From positions 6,205,001 to 6,269,000 of the forward strand of contig JANTQA010000070.1 of assembly GCA_027625915.1 (NCBI GenBank): a DNA stretch of 64,000 bases, given 5' to 3'. The stretch is from Anaeramoeba flamelloides (lineage: Eukaryota; Metamonada; Anaeramoebidae). Made by a program: the position numbers and the translations under genes. Shown here in pieces: positions 1-12,229 of the stretch. Every line of letters starts with the position of its first letter. The stretch's first letter is position 1. Under the pieces are notes generated by a model. It was not told where the DNA came from. It searched no databases and saw only the letters and a list, made by a program, of their open reading frames with translations.

Positions 1-460
1 TTTTTTTTTTATTTCTTGTTTTTATTTCCAAAACCTATTGATTTTCGAATCAAAACAAAAAGTTATAAAAAAACCAACTGCAGTTTTCTTACTAGAGTTT
101 TTTTTTAATTTGAAAAATAAAAAGAAAATTTCTTAAATTAAAAACAAGCTAAATACTCCTTTCCAAGATTTTAAAAAATGGATCAAAAATCAAAGATTTT
201 ACTCAATTCTTTTAAACTAAAAAAAACCTAACGTAAAGTGCCGTCAAGTGCCGTCAAGTGTCATCAAGTGCCTAGGTTTTCCAAAATTCAAAAGAATAGA
301 GTTAAATCAAAAATTTAACTTAATTCTTTTAAATTAAAAAAAAACCGAACGGAAGTGCCTAGGTTTTTTTTAATTTTTGAAATGAAAAGAAAATTAAATA
401 AATTTTCTTTACATTTCAAAAAGTAAAAAAAAACCTAACGGCTTTAAGAAAAAATTAATT
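1..460. repeat. A-type hairpin cluster (CCTAGGTTTT...AAAACCTAACG units)
   Basis: The stretch holds several imperfect inverted repeats whose arms begin with AGGTTTT and end with AAAACCTAACG. One unit spans roughly 275-345 and another about 357-438. They are separated by a tandem of the decamer CGTCAAGTGC around 242-272. The same signature recurs at 12.5-13.0, 46.1, 53.5-54.1 and 56.9 kb, so this is a dispersed family. No coding potential is seen. From 460 to 1075 I see only AT-rich sequence. Confidence 0.7.
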
Positions 461-1075
461 TCCTATCTTCAAAATAATAATAAAAAAAAACAATAAGATT
501 TTTTTAATAGTAAATGTATCCAATTAAAAAGACATGAATAGCCTCAATTTTCTTAAATGTTTATTTGGATTTTCATCCTTTTTTTTTTCAAATTAACTTT
601 CAGAAAAAAAAAAATTGACTAAATTAAAATAAAAAAAAAATTTACAAAACAATTACGTTTCAAAAAATAATTCAAAAAAAGAAAAAAGCAAAAACATGAA
701 AAAATAATTTCAATTTTGAAATTTTCAAAATTAATTTTTCTTCTAATATTTATTTAAAACCCTTTAAACATATGTTAATCCACCCAATATAACAAGACAC
801 TTTGACTGAAAAATATTTTAATAATTTTTTTTTTTTCTAAAATAAAGATAAATTCCTTTACCACATATTTAACACTTAGTTTATTTGATTTTTTTTTTCA
901 AAATGCAACAAAAACAACAGTTAAAAAAATGAAAAAAATTATTGTGTTCTCCAAATAATGAAAATTCAAATATCATGTAATTTTACATTATTAGATTTAA
1001 CTAACCTTTAAAAAACAAATTAGGAATACACACTAATGGTGTATCTATAATACAAACCCCATTCCAAAAATTTGA

Positions 1076-1594
1076 AACAACCATAACCAAAAATAAACAT
1101 AAAAAAATCACAATTTTTTGGTTTTTTCAAATAATAATATTAAATCACATTTAGGTAACCCAAGTTTGAATGCTTTAATAAGTAACCCTTTTTATACAAA
1201 TAAAAGAAAAAAAAAAAAAATATAAAACTAAAAAATCCAAATCGATATTTTCACAAAATAATGAAACCAGCTGAACAATACATTGTATTGCTATTTTTGT
1301 TTAAATTCTACCAACAATTGTTGATCGATAAAATGGCTAGATACCATCAACTAATTGTATGTGATTTTTCTATTTAACTAAGCACAACTTTAACTAATAA
1401 TCAATCAGTGAAAAAAAATTCCCGATCTAACGAAACGGGTTACTTAACTGAAAAAAAAAAAAAAAATGAAAACACAACAGCAAAGACAAAAAAAATTTTC
1501 CAAATAGTTAATAAAATCAAAATTATTTCCAAATTGAAGAAAAGGTAGTCATATCGTTAATCTTTAAAATGTTTTAACGGTGCCTAAAATTTTT
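1076..1594 (-). mobile_element. F-family DNA transposon copy 1 (degenerate)
   Basis: This copy is homologous along its length to the elements at 24232-24739 and 32253-32773 but lies in the opposite orientation. The left end keeps the outer ATTCCAAAAATTTG motif. The right end keeps a decayed version of the GTGTCCAAATTTTT terminal repeat. The internal small ORF, starting with ATG at 1261, is broken after 37 codons; it keeps the block reading LIVCDFSI that is also seen in copy 2. It is probably an old non-autonomous DNA element. Confidence 0.7.
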
Positions 1595-1960
1595 GATTTT
1601 TAGTTTACAATAAAAAGAATAATTCCAGAAATAACTTCATATGATTAGCGTTTTATCATAATTATTTATTTTTTTTGATACTTTTGAATTTAATTCATTA
1701 TATATCAATGCCAAAACAGGCAAATAAGAATTTTTGAAATTAATTAAGTGAATCAAGATGAGAACGATTGCTAGTTACTTGCACATTTGTTGATATTTTT
1801 TTAAATGCTTTTAATTATATTTTCATTTCTTTTGCAATTAAATATCCCCATTTTTCTCTGTTTTTTTCCTCTACAATTTCCTTGATTCTCATTCATAAAA
1901 CAAAATTAATAATAATTTTATATATTTTATCTTTCTCTCTTAATTATTTTTTTAATAGTG

Positions 1961-2097
1961 ACAATGATGGTTTCATCTCGAAAGAAGAATTTTTAAAATA
2001 TTGCAAAACAGAAAATAACACAAGCTTCCAATTCATTGATTCAATCCAAGAAATAATTTGTGTCAACCAATCAAAAAAATCATGCTCAATTCAATAA
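1961..2097 (+). pseudogene. orphan terminal exon with an EF-hand
   Basis: An AG acceptor (TTTTTTTAATAG) is followed by a segment whose reading frame gives DNDGFISKEEF. These are positions 3-13 of a canonical EF-hand calcium loop: D3, D5, G6, I8 and the bidentate E12. The frame continues for about 40 codons to a TAA at 2095. Loop position 1 would have to come from an upstream exon. None is recognisable, and an F-family element sits just upstream, so this is probably the surviving 3' exon of a damaged calcium-binding gene. A longer open frame reads back through the putative intron from 1768. Confidence 0.35.
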
Positions 2098-2639
2098 ATA
2101 ATTAAATTTTTATTTTTTCCTATTTTTTTAGACGGTTTATTCTAGAATAACACAAAAATTCATTTGATCAAATTTTTCATCGTTTCAGAATTTTTTTTAT
2201 TTAAAAATAATAATTAATTTTAGTTAAAGGATCTATATTTTTCCATTTTTTTTTTTGCTACTTTTTTTTTTTTATTTCAATCCCTTAAAATATATTTCTG
2301 TATTTTTAAACTCAATAATATTTTTTTGATTGTATTGAATTTACATTTATAAACTCATAGAACATATGGAATGGCACCCATAATTTCTTTTTTTGATATC
2401 AAAAAAAGAATAAAATTAAACTTTTTAGACCGATAAATTGTATAACTTGTTTCAATATCCAAATTGTTGAATTAAAGAATGATATTATCCTTTTCATCTG
2501 GATTATTATCTTTTATTTTTCAGACTAATAATTATACCTTAATGAATTAATTTTGTGATTTTTATAGTAGTAAAAATCAAGACTTTTCAAATGAATTTGG
2601 ATAATTTCTCATCTTGAACTATTATTTCTCGAGAGATTC

Positions 2640-3260
2640 AAGGGTTGCTGGTCTGTTTTTTTTTTTTTTTTTTTTTTTTAATTGTGCTATCAAATCAATT
2701 TTACATCAGTAGAGAATCAGCGAGATTTAATCAAGCATAAAAATAAAAAATATTGTTTATTGTTTATTATTTATTTTTTTAAAAAAATTTGTATTTCGAA
2801 TTATTCTGATCAACAACAAATTCACTCTTTAGGATTGCAAATAAAAAACCATTTTTGTATTTAAATTCTTGGAATTAGATTATTCATAACAATTTGAAAA
2901 TTGAAGAAATATATGTTATGGATCAAAAACTTTTGGCTAGATTAAAAAATAATGTCTTATTGGAATATGAGAAGAATCAACGAATAAATAAAACAAAATC
3001 AAAGCTTTTTTCATTATTTATTTTCAACTTATGGAACTTTCTGTAAAGTTAATAAGTTTTTTTAATTGATCAATTGAATAAAGATAAATCAATTAGAATA
3101 ATTTATGGTATCAGTATTTAAAGGTGACTGAAAGTGGAGATTGCGTAGAAGAACCAAAATTAATTAATAAAGTATTTTAGGAATTTTAAAAATGCACTTC
3201 GACTTGATATTGTAATTTTTTTCAGAGGGGTAGAATAATAATTCAGTCATGAACCCGGAT
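2640..3260 (+). pseudogene. coding-like debris, unrecognised
   Basis: Short in-frame pieces with coding-like composition follow one another on the plus strand. One is a 42-codon ORF from ATG at 2921 (MDQKLLARLKNN...). Another is a piece around 3120-3178 reading TESGDCVEEPKLINKVF, and the last is a piece ending KNALRLDIV near 3215. They are interrupted by stops and poly-A/T. I do not recognise a family. It may be a decayed gene or transposon ORF. Confidence 0.2.
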
Positions 3261-6200
3261 CAACTACTGTCAACTAAGGGAAAAAATAAAAAAAGTTTTT
3301 TTCAAGTTATGATTTTGATTATTTTGAGTAAGTCAAAATAAAAGGATTCTAGCAACCCGTTCAACACTTTTGAAACCAAATAAAATTTTGGGATTTAGTT
3401 TTTACTTTTTTAGTATTTTTATACTTTTTTTCATTTTTTTTTCTTTTATTGGTTTTTCTATCTTTGTTTAGAAATAAATTATTTTCTTTTGATTGTTTAA
3501 AGAAAAGATATTCTTATGATATAATCTAGAAAATAGCATGGATATTAAAATCTAAACATTTTTTGGTATTTCAAGTAAACAGGCCGTAATTTTGTTGAAT
3601 AGTTTCTTCTAATTAATAACCAAAATATTATTTTTTATTTCCAATTAAGGCTAATTAACAAAAATTTACATTCAAGAAAATTACTAAATTTTTCCATCTA
3701 AATATTTTCAAATTTAAATACTATCATTAATTATTTTATAATAAAAATTATTATAATAAAAAAAAAAACCAAAAAGGGAATGTTTTTTACCAACATGTTT
3801 ACCTTTCCAAACAAATTTAAACAAGTTATTTTTCAATTTTCCAGTCTGTATATTGATTACCCAATATTTAATTTTGTAATTGATTACATATTTTTTATCT
3901 AAATTCATGGTCTTTTTCGAAATTGGTTTACAATACCATTTTTAAGAAATTTAATCAAATGTTTTTTATTATTTTTCTGAGAAAATATATAATTTTTAGT
4001 ATAACAATAGGCCCACAGTTAAATCAATTTTAAAGGTTTTTTCTGGTATTTTTTGAATATATTTTAAAGTATTAATATAATTTGATTGAAATTTTTAATA
4101 ATTTTTTTTTATTAATGAAATTTTAATTTTCATTTTTTAGTAATAGTTTTTCTAAAATATAAAATCATTTTTATATTCATAAAATTTTCCTTTATAAATT
4201 GAAATTTTACAAGGTATCTCGTTTAATCGGATAAATTTAAGATACTAACATTATATTTAATTTTGTTTATTTTCAATTTCTTAGATTACTAAATATTTTG
4301 ACTTTTTAGAAAAAAAAGAAAAAAGGCTTTCATTTAGATATTAGATATACTAAATCTGCACATATTATTTAAATAACAGTAATACAACAATCATTATAAA
4401 ACATTATAACCATTGGATAACGACAATAGTTATTTTGAGATTGATTTACAAATTGTGATTTTGGTTCTTAACCATCTTATCTTTGACCTTATACGGAAAC
4501 TAATGTTTCTTAACAAAATAATTTTTTTGATTATTTTATCATTTTAAATTGATAGAATTTCCTATTTGTTGGGAAGAAAAGTTCCAAAAGAAAAAGATCA
4601 GTAGTTAATTACCAATAATGTGATATTGAACCATAAAATTATCGATTCTTGAAATTAAAAACAAAAAAATAAAGATAAAAATATCAAAATTTTCAAGCAA
4701 ATCAGATCAAAAAGAAAAAAGAAAATTTAACAATTCGCCAACTATTTCCAAAATAATCTTTTATGATCCATTATCAAATTAAATTAAATGATACAAAAAT
4801 ATGGTGGTTGATATTTAGGATATATTTAAAGATAAAATTATTTTTTTTTGATTTTTTTATCAATTTATTCTGATAAACCCTCTTAAAAATTACATTCGTT
4901 TTTTCTTTTTTCCTTTTTTCTTTTCAATTATTCGGATTTGATTTTTAAACATAAAAATTTTTTTGGGTGTGTATTTTCCTTGAAGAATCGTGATATATAT
5001 ATAATATTTTCCACTCACATTACTCTTGGATATATTTTAATAAAAAGAATATATTGAAGATAATTTACGACTTTTCAATAATAATTAATAAAAAATTGTT
5101 TTTTTTTTTTTTAATTAAATTTTAACCAATCAATTATTCTTGCTCTAGTAAATTCAGATTTATGGAAAAACAAGATAAATTTCATTTTTCAACAAAATAT
5201 TCAAATTCATATAAAATTAAAGATTATTAAGTAAATATTTATAAATCCTAATTAATCCAAACTAACTCGGAATAATATTTTTCAATTCGTCAGTAATCCG
5301 AAACTTAAATGGAACCAAAAAATTTATTTATAAAATATTGAAAAAAATCCTTAGAATAGAAATAAGTCTTGTCATCATTTTTAATTATTAATATTAAGAA
5401 AATTCTTTTGCCATTTTAATTATTATTGTTTTTAATTAATCAACACTTTTTAAAATGAAAAAAAAAAAAAAACTTATTAGTGTGATGATTAATTAAATTA
5501 TACATATTCAAAATAATATCCAATCAATAAGAAATAAGAAACCGAAATTTAAAGAACATGAATTATCATCGTTCTAAAACTGAATTTTTTTTTTGAAATA
5601 TATAAATATACTTTATATACCAAACAATTAAATAAGAATTCTATGAAACCCCAATTTAATATAATTATTTAGTTTTTTACAAAATTCATCAAAAATTTGT
5701 TTCTTTATCAAATGGGTTTGATTTTACTTTTTCATTATATTAACTTCTATTTTCCAGATATTAATAATTTTTAATTATGTACAGATTTATTTTCAAGAAA
5801 GATATTTTTCAATACTCCGGTTGTTTACACAACAAATGGGGGAATTTTAACTTCACAAAACTGTTTTTTTTTTTACAAAAAATTTTTTTTTCCAAAATGG
5901 TAGATTCTAATTTGTGTCTTCTATTTTTTAAAATGTAAAATGCAAAAATAAGTCAAATTTTTATCCCGATTTTTTACACAAATTCTATTATAATATTTTA
6001 AAAATCTAATTTTGAGAGACATTTAAATAAAATCAACTCACTTGTTCAAAAATTATATTTTGTTCAATAAATTAGTATTAATAAAGATTGGTGTAAAAAT
6101 AATAATCAAATAAAAAATTAAAAATTTTGGCCCTTTTTGATTAAAATTATTTGAAACATCAAGAACTAATGTGATTTACTTCGAATTGGCAACCCACCTT

Positions 6201-6339
6201 AATTTTATGTAATTATTTCCATTTTACTATTTTTAAAGTTTTTGATTACAGTTACATTGCAAAAAAAAATGTTTTAAATGATATTTAATATTTAAACTTT
6301 GAAACAAAAATACCATTCACTTAACTAATTGGGAATATT
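3261..6339. other. gene-free AT-rich stretch
   Basis: About 3 kb of very AT-rich DNA with homopolymer A/T runs. I found no credible exon, RNA gene or repeat that I could match elsewhere in the window. Confidence 0.6.
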
Positions 6340-7450
6340 GGCAAGGTAAATCAGATTTGAATCTTTACTTTTTTATTTTTGAAACATTTTTTTTTTTTTT
6401 GATAAAATCTAAGGTTTTATTAAATCAAGTTTTAGATCTATAAGTGTGTTTATGGGTATTCTTGAAATGAAAAATAAAAAAAAAACCGAAAAAATAGGCC
6501 CTTGAAGCTATATATTTAAAACTAATCCTTTCTCTTTTAAACCAAACAAGAAAGATTGACTTTCCACCAATTTGTTGAAAACAAAAATTAAAAAAAAAAT
6601 TCAATCAAAGTATATTTTAGAAGAGATTTTCCTTCTTTTTCTTCCCAATTTGCATGATTATTAACAATTAATTATGTTAAATTCTTGGATTTTTCACCCA
6701 ATTACGATTTATTATTATTTTAATAAAAATAGTTTTTTCACTTGGATTTTCAAAATTCTTTTTTCAAATAGTATTACCAAACCAAACCAAAAAAAAGAAT
6801 ATTGTTTAAAATATTAAATTAAAGTGTTTGTATTCTTGAAATAACCAAATAACAACAAAATATTCAACCCAAAGTTAAAAAAAAAAAATGGATAAAAAAG
6901 ATAAAAAAATGATACAGAATTATTCTGAGTTTTCCAATTTAATGGAAAATAAATAATTTTAAAATCAAACAAATACAGTAAATATATTTTACTAAAGAAA
7001 AATTTCAAAAATATCCAATTTTCATCAAATAAAAATTAGAATTAGATAAATTAATTCAAAACAGTAAAATAAACAACCGATTGGAGAATTTTTTCGAAAT
7101 AGGAAGTAATTTGTTTCTCAAAAATTTTTCAAATAAAAGTTTTTTCATTTTGAATTAAAAACAAAACAATTCAAAGAAGAAGTAATTGCCTCAAATAACA
7201 GAGATAAGATCAATAAATAAATGAGTTTTTTTTATTTTTTCTAGATCAATTTTTTAATTTTTCAGATTATCTTTTGTAACTAGTATGTATATATTTTATA
7301 TTAGGATATATCCAACCCTATTACTTCTTAAAATAGGAAACAAATACAGTTAAAGAAATGGTTATGATGATTCAGTTTCTCATAAACAATGACACTCAAA
7401 ATTTGTAAAAAGTTCTTACTGCCTTAAACTACTCTTTTGGTTAATGCTCA
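6340..7450 (+). repeat. C-family dispersed repeat, copy 1
   Basis: The stretch matches 9.8-11.06, 30.04-31.5 and 62.1-63.3 kb in the same orientation and 18.5-19.5 kb in reverse. Shared landmarks in order are a GGTTTTATTAAAT block with a following TCTA..GTGTGTTTATG segment, a CCAAACAAGAAAGAT block, a TTTATTATTATTTTA block, a TTAGAATTAGAT block and a terminal AAGAAATG...ATGATTCAG block. No protein-coding frame survives. It is probably an old transposon or retroelement remnant about 1.1 kb long. Confidence 0.7.
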
Positions 7451-7781
7451 TTAAAAAAATAATAGGAAAAATTTTGAATTTTTCATTTAATAACAAACTG
7501 CCATTCGCAATTTTGAATGACCTTAATTGTTTCTTGGGAAAATAGTGTTTCAAATATAATCTAATTATTCCTTATCTTTTCGACAAAAGCGATTTTGAAA
7601 TTTTTCGTTGAATCAATATTGAGTAGATTTTTTTCAATTCTATCAAAATAGAATCATTAGAAAATCAGGTGTAAACTTTTTTAAGTAACTTAGTAAGTTC
7701 AGTTAACATAAGTCAGCCTAATAAAATATGAGAAAAAAAATTCTATTTTTTCTAATTTCAATTTGTTTGACTTATTGGTAA

Positions 7782-9245
7782 ATGTCGACTAATGAACTTG
7801 TTGAACGTCTAATGAAAGAAACAAACTTACCCGACAGTTCTTGTCAAATGGCTTTAGAACTCTGTCAAAATGATTATAACCAAGCAAAACAGTTTTTAAT
7901 CGATCAAACTAAAACTATCACTACTTTTCAACAACAGCAACAACAACAGCAACAACAACAGCAACAACAGCAACAACAACAGCAACAAAAACAGCAACAA
8001 AAACAGCAACAACAAAATGGGTTGACTTTTGATAGCATTGGATTTAATGAAATTCAAAATGCCTTTCAACAAGTAAACATAAACCAAGATCAAATGGACA
8101 ACATGCTAAAAACTGAACTCTTTGAAGTTAACAAAATGAAACCTCAAACCGAAAGCGAAACAGAAAGTGAAACAGAAAGCGAAAGTGAAAATGAAGAACA
8201 AAATGAAAAGCAGCAATTCGACGAAACAACAACTTCTGAAGATGAGCTTATCAAACCAACCGTTGTTTTTGAACAATTTGAAACTGAAAAAGAAACAAAA
8301 AACAGGATCAAATTAGAAACGGAAAGGAATATTGAAACCATTGATGTGGAAATTAAAAACGAAGAAGAAGAATTAAGGAAAATAGCAGAGAAACAAAACA
8401 CGCTGCTGAAAAACAACAACACAATCGACATGAAACAATTGGAAGAGTTGAACAAAAAATATCAGCAAATTCAAGAAAAAGGAAAAAATTTAAAACAAGA
8501 AAAAGATCAGTTCCTTATACAACAAGAAGAAGCCACAAGACTAAGAATGATCGAAATGGAAAAACAAAGAGTTGCAGCAAGGCCACAAAGGTATGTGATC
8601 CACTTTAAAAACAAAACCATTTACGATCAAACATTGATCGAAGAGACTGCCATTGACAAGCTCACTCAAGCCTTAAAAAACACCCACAGCGAACTTAGCG
8701 AAAACCATTACGAAAGGGTGTTTTATAAGATTAATCGGATTTGTAAACATTACCAAACTACGGAAAGGAACACTTCCAAATTTAAATTTTACTTTCTTGG
8801 CTTATTCCCAGTCTGGTCAACAATTTCTGTTTTTACAAAAATTAGTGCAACGATCGAAAGCTATTTAAAACTTGAAAACTGTCAAAAATACTGTGCCGAA
8901 GGTGGGTATAAATGGAAATTACTTGTGAACGATTTAAAACCTTCCAAATTATTGTTAATCAAAAATATCAAATATAAGAATCAAGAAAGAGAAACTAACC
9001 CAAAATATTCTCTTTCAAAAAAAGAAAAAAATCAATTACACGAGATATTAGATGAAGAAAAGGGTCTATTTAATCAGAAATCAGAAATGCTAATTCCTAA
9101 GCACCGCCAAAATAACGATGAATTGGAGAATCTATTAGACAACAACAATATTGAAGACTTTGAAGGCGATGAGTTAATTATTGATAATAAGAACACCCTT
9201 GAAAATAATTTAATTAATTCTTCTACTTCTTCTCTTGAGCTGTAA
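7782..9245 (+). CDS. UBA-like / polyglutamine / coiled-coil protein
   Basis: A single open frame of 487 residues from an ATG. Residues 5-42 (VERLMKETNLPDSSCQMALELCQNDYNQAKQFL) have the length and spacing of a UBA-type three-helix ubiquitin-binding fold. Next come an almost pure glutamine tract at about 49-78 (mixed CAA/CAG), an acidic ESETESE repeat near 124-138, and a charged coiled-coil region at about 160-270. A conserved-looking C-terminal region at about 272-420 is rich in aromatic residues and cysteine and I do not recognise it. The family context suggests a ubiquitin-related adaptor, but no catalytic domain is visible. C-repeats lie on both sides. No intron is needed. Confidence 0.85.
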   Translation: MSTNELVERLMKETNLPDSSCQMALELCQNDYNQAKQFLIDQTKTITTFQQQQQQQQQQQQQQQQQQQQKQQQKQQQQNGLTFDSIGFNEIQNAFQQVNINQDQMDNMLKTELFEVNKMKPQTESETESETESESENEEQNEKQQFDETTTSEDELIKPTVVFEQFETEKETKNRIKLETERNIETIDVEIKNEEEELRKIAEKQNTLLKNNNTIDMKQLEELNKKYQQIQEKGKNLKQEKDQFLIQQEEATRLRMIEMEKQRVAARPQRYVIHFKNKTIYDQTLIEETAIDKLTQALKNTHSELSENHYERVFYKINRICKHYQTTERNTSKFKFYFLGLFPVWSTISVFTKISATIESYLKLENCQKYCAEGGYKWKLLVNDLKPSKLLLIKNIKYKNQERETNPKYSLSKKEKNQLHEILDEEKGLFNQKSEMLIPKHRQNNDELENLLDNNNIEDFEGDELIIDNKNTLENNLINSSTSSLEL

Positions 9246-9779
9246 AATGCTGCCACTAATAACAATGTTGAAATTTTATAATTCAGTTTATTATACTTGC
9301 TATAAATTATTATTTTTTTTTTAAATAAATAGTGAGGAATTAAAATAATGTCTTTTCTATTTTAATAATTTAAAAATTAATTAATAATACTTTTTAAAAA
9401 ATATTTTTACTATTTTTCAAATATAAATTAAAAATCAAAATTTTGGAAAAATAAATTAAGTTTAAAATTATTCTGATCATTCTGTTTATTTTACATGCTT
9501 TTAGAATGCGGAGTTAGCAATTTAATCATGAAAAAGTTCTTTCTTTAACAGATTGGGTGTTTTTAAACACCTTAACACTTCACAATAAACCTAATTAAAT
9601 TTATCATTTTTGAACAAGTTACAATAGTTGAAAGTATAACAATATCACACTTTCCTGAAATTTGCAAACAACATTGAATTTCCAAATATTTTTCTCATTT
9701 TTCATCTTTGAGTTTTTTGTTTTCTTTTCGTTTTTCCAATTGTGTAACTCGTTTTAGTTAAGCTCATAATTTTTTTTTG

Positions 9780-11060
9780 AATGATTGATATTAAGTTAAA
9801 GTTGAGTACATTTAAGTAAGTAGGATCATTTTACCATTTTTTAAAAATTTAATTCTGAGATAAATTACTGAAAAAAATGATTTTTTAAGTTTCACAGGAT
9901 ATTGAAACTTTGAAATTAAAATATTATTAATTCTCGAATTGTGAAAAGAAAGCAAACCCAAAGTAACTCTTAGTTGAATCGTTAATTATTCGATTTTCTG
10001 ATTATTTTTTGATTAAATTTTTGGTTTTATTAAATAAGTATATTGGATATTGGTTTTGGATCTAGAGATGTGTTTCTGTGCGAAAGAGTGAAATTAATCA
10101 AGAGATAAACCAATAAAATAAACCCCAGTCGTGTGTATTTGAAACAAAATATTTTCTCTCTTGAAAACCAAATAAGAAAGATCACCATTACAGATAAACT
10201 TGTTGGAATCAAGGATCAATAACAATTCTACAAAAAAGAATATTTTCAAGATATTTATTTCTCTTCTTAATTTGTACGAGAGTAAACAAGTTAATTTCCC
10301 TGAATTTCTTGCCCAATTCTTATTTATTATTATTTTACAAAACCTTTTTTTTTTAAATTTATTTTGAAAATTATTTTTGCAAATCGGGTTATCAAAATGA
10401 AAGAAAACAAAAAAGTCTATACCAAAGTTAAGATTATGTAAACCATTAAATTCTCGAAATTAAAAAAACAATTAAAAAAGTTAAAAGTGTTGAAAAAGAA
10501 AGCACGGTTAAAAAAATTTAAACATTAATTGAGAATTATTTTGAGTTTTTATATTAATGGTAAATTTATAATTATCAAAAGCAACAAACCACCCAATAAA
10601 TATTTATTTCCGAGATAAAATTTCAAAAAAAATATCCTATTTTCTGAAATAAAATTAGAATTAGATGAATTAAATGAAAATAAGTTTTTAAAATCCATTT
10701 TGTAAATTTCTTTAGAAACAGAGAGTGATTGGTTTAATAAAAAAATTGAAAATAAAAAATTTTCCCTCAAGAATCTAAAATAATAATAAATAAAGAAAAA
10801 GTCATTGTATTGAATTTTAAAGATAAGATCAAGAAATAAAGGATTATTTTAAATTTTTCTTGGAATAATTTTTTCATTTTTTATATTTCCATTTTTTATT
10901 TGGTATGAAAATATATTATACTAGATAAATTACACTCCCTTATTTATTAAAATATACATTTATTGGGTAAAAGAAATGATTTGAATAATTCTTGTTCCGA
11001 TAAACAGTATTACTCAAAATTGTTTTTGTGGTATTTACCCTCTTAAGTGAATAATTTACT
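9780..11060 (+). repeat. C-family dispersed repeat, copy 2
   Basis: This is the best-preserved full-length copy of the C family, sharing ordered blocks with 6.34, 30.04 and 62.12 kb. Its 5' part, around 9830-9975, also matches the reverse complement of 19.29-19.5 kb, which extends the family's left boundary. The end shows the CTTAAGTGAATAA..TACTT region that parallels the 63.3 kb copy. It is non-coding. The interval 9246-9780 between this repeat and the UBA gene shows nothing recognisable. Confidence 0.7.
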
Positions 11061-12229
11061 TAAAAAAACACCCTTGGAAATATAGTAGCAAAAATCGAAA
11101 AAAATTTACACTTAACTTGAAATTGAAAAATAAAGCCAAAATATGATCACTAAAAAATTACCAACTTAATTTTAATGCCATTTTCCAAAATTAATTATTA
11201 TAATTAAAAAATTTGATCCTTTTTTCTACATTTTGAAAAAATTCAATATTAAAAATATTTCCAAATTAATTCACATAAAATTATTTTCTTGAAAGAAGTG
11301 AGGAATCTTAATTTTCTGTTGATAAAGCCACCTAAAAAATACTTTTTAAATAAAAATTCTAATTTAGGGAATAAACTGGTATGAAAATCAACTTAATTTT
11401 AATAAAAAATTACTTTAATTATTTTAAACATGAAAGAAATGTTCTCTTTTTTTTATGAAACATATAAAACTAATCAATTTATTTTTTTTTTTTGTTGAAC
11501 TAAAAAATATTAGAAAAACAGCCAAACCATTAAATTCGAAATTTTTCCAAAAAACTTTACAAACATATGTAAAATTCAACTGACAAAGTAGATAAATACT
11601 ATTTAATTCGGTTATTTATAATCGATAAACATTTACTAATCGGGTATTAATTCATCCACTGGGGTAGTAATAACACAAATATTCAATATAGCCATAGATT
11701 TAACAATTATTTCTCAATTTTTTTAAAATATTTTCAAAAGATCAAAATTAATTCAAATTAATAATTATAACAATTAAAAATGAATAAATATAACGAAAAA
11801 CCTATTTAAATATCAATCATTCTTTGTATATACTCTGAATTTTTGAAAAAAAATATACAATATTTTAAGTTTCAAGATATTTAATAAATCTTTGGGAATA
11901 ATATAAATATTTATTTTTTTCTTATCTTCAAGGATTCAATATTTGATTTATTTTTAAATTATTTTTAAAATTAGAATAATGTTTCAAAGTTGTTTATTCA
12001 TGCAAACTTTCGGAAATTATAAAAGTGTGATTCCAGTTAAATAAATATGCTTAGAACATTTCTTTTGTAATTTTTTTTTTCAAAGAATCAAACCAAAAAT
12101 GTTCATTCTTGTTTAGTAAAACTTTCATTCTAAAAATGAACTCTTTTGTAGTAATCAAAAAAACATATCATCAAGTCTGTGATCAATCTAGGATCATAAA
12201 TAAAATTTTGAAAAATTAAAAAAATTTCT
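11061..12229. other. gene-free AT-rich stretch
   Basis: AT-rich DNA without a credible exon, RNA gene or clear match to the repeat families described here. Confidence 0.5.

Noticed and set aside
8144-8455. Minus-strand ORFs over the UBA gene (also 7896-8093 and 9074-9265)
   Set aside because: They are antisense shadows of the polyQ, ESE and Glu-rich codons of the plus-strand gene.
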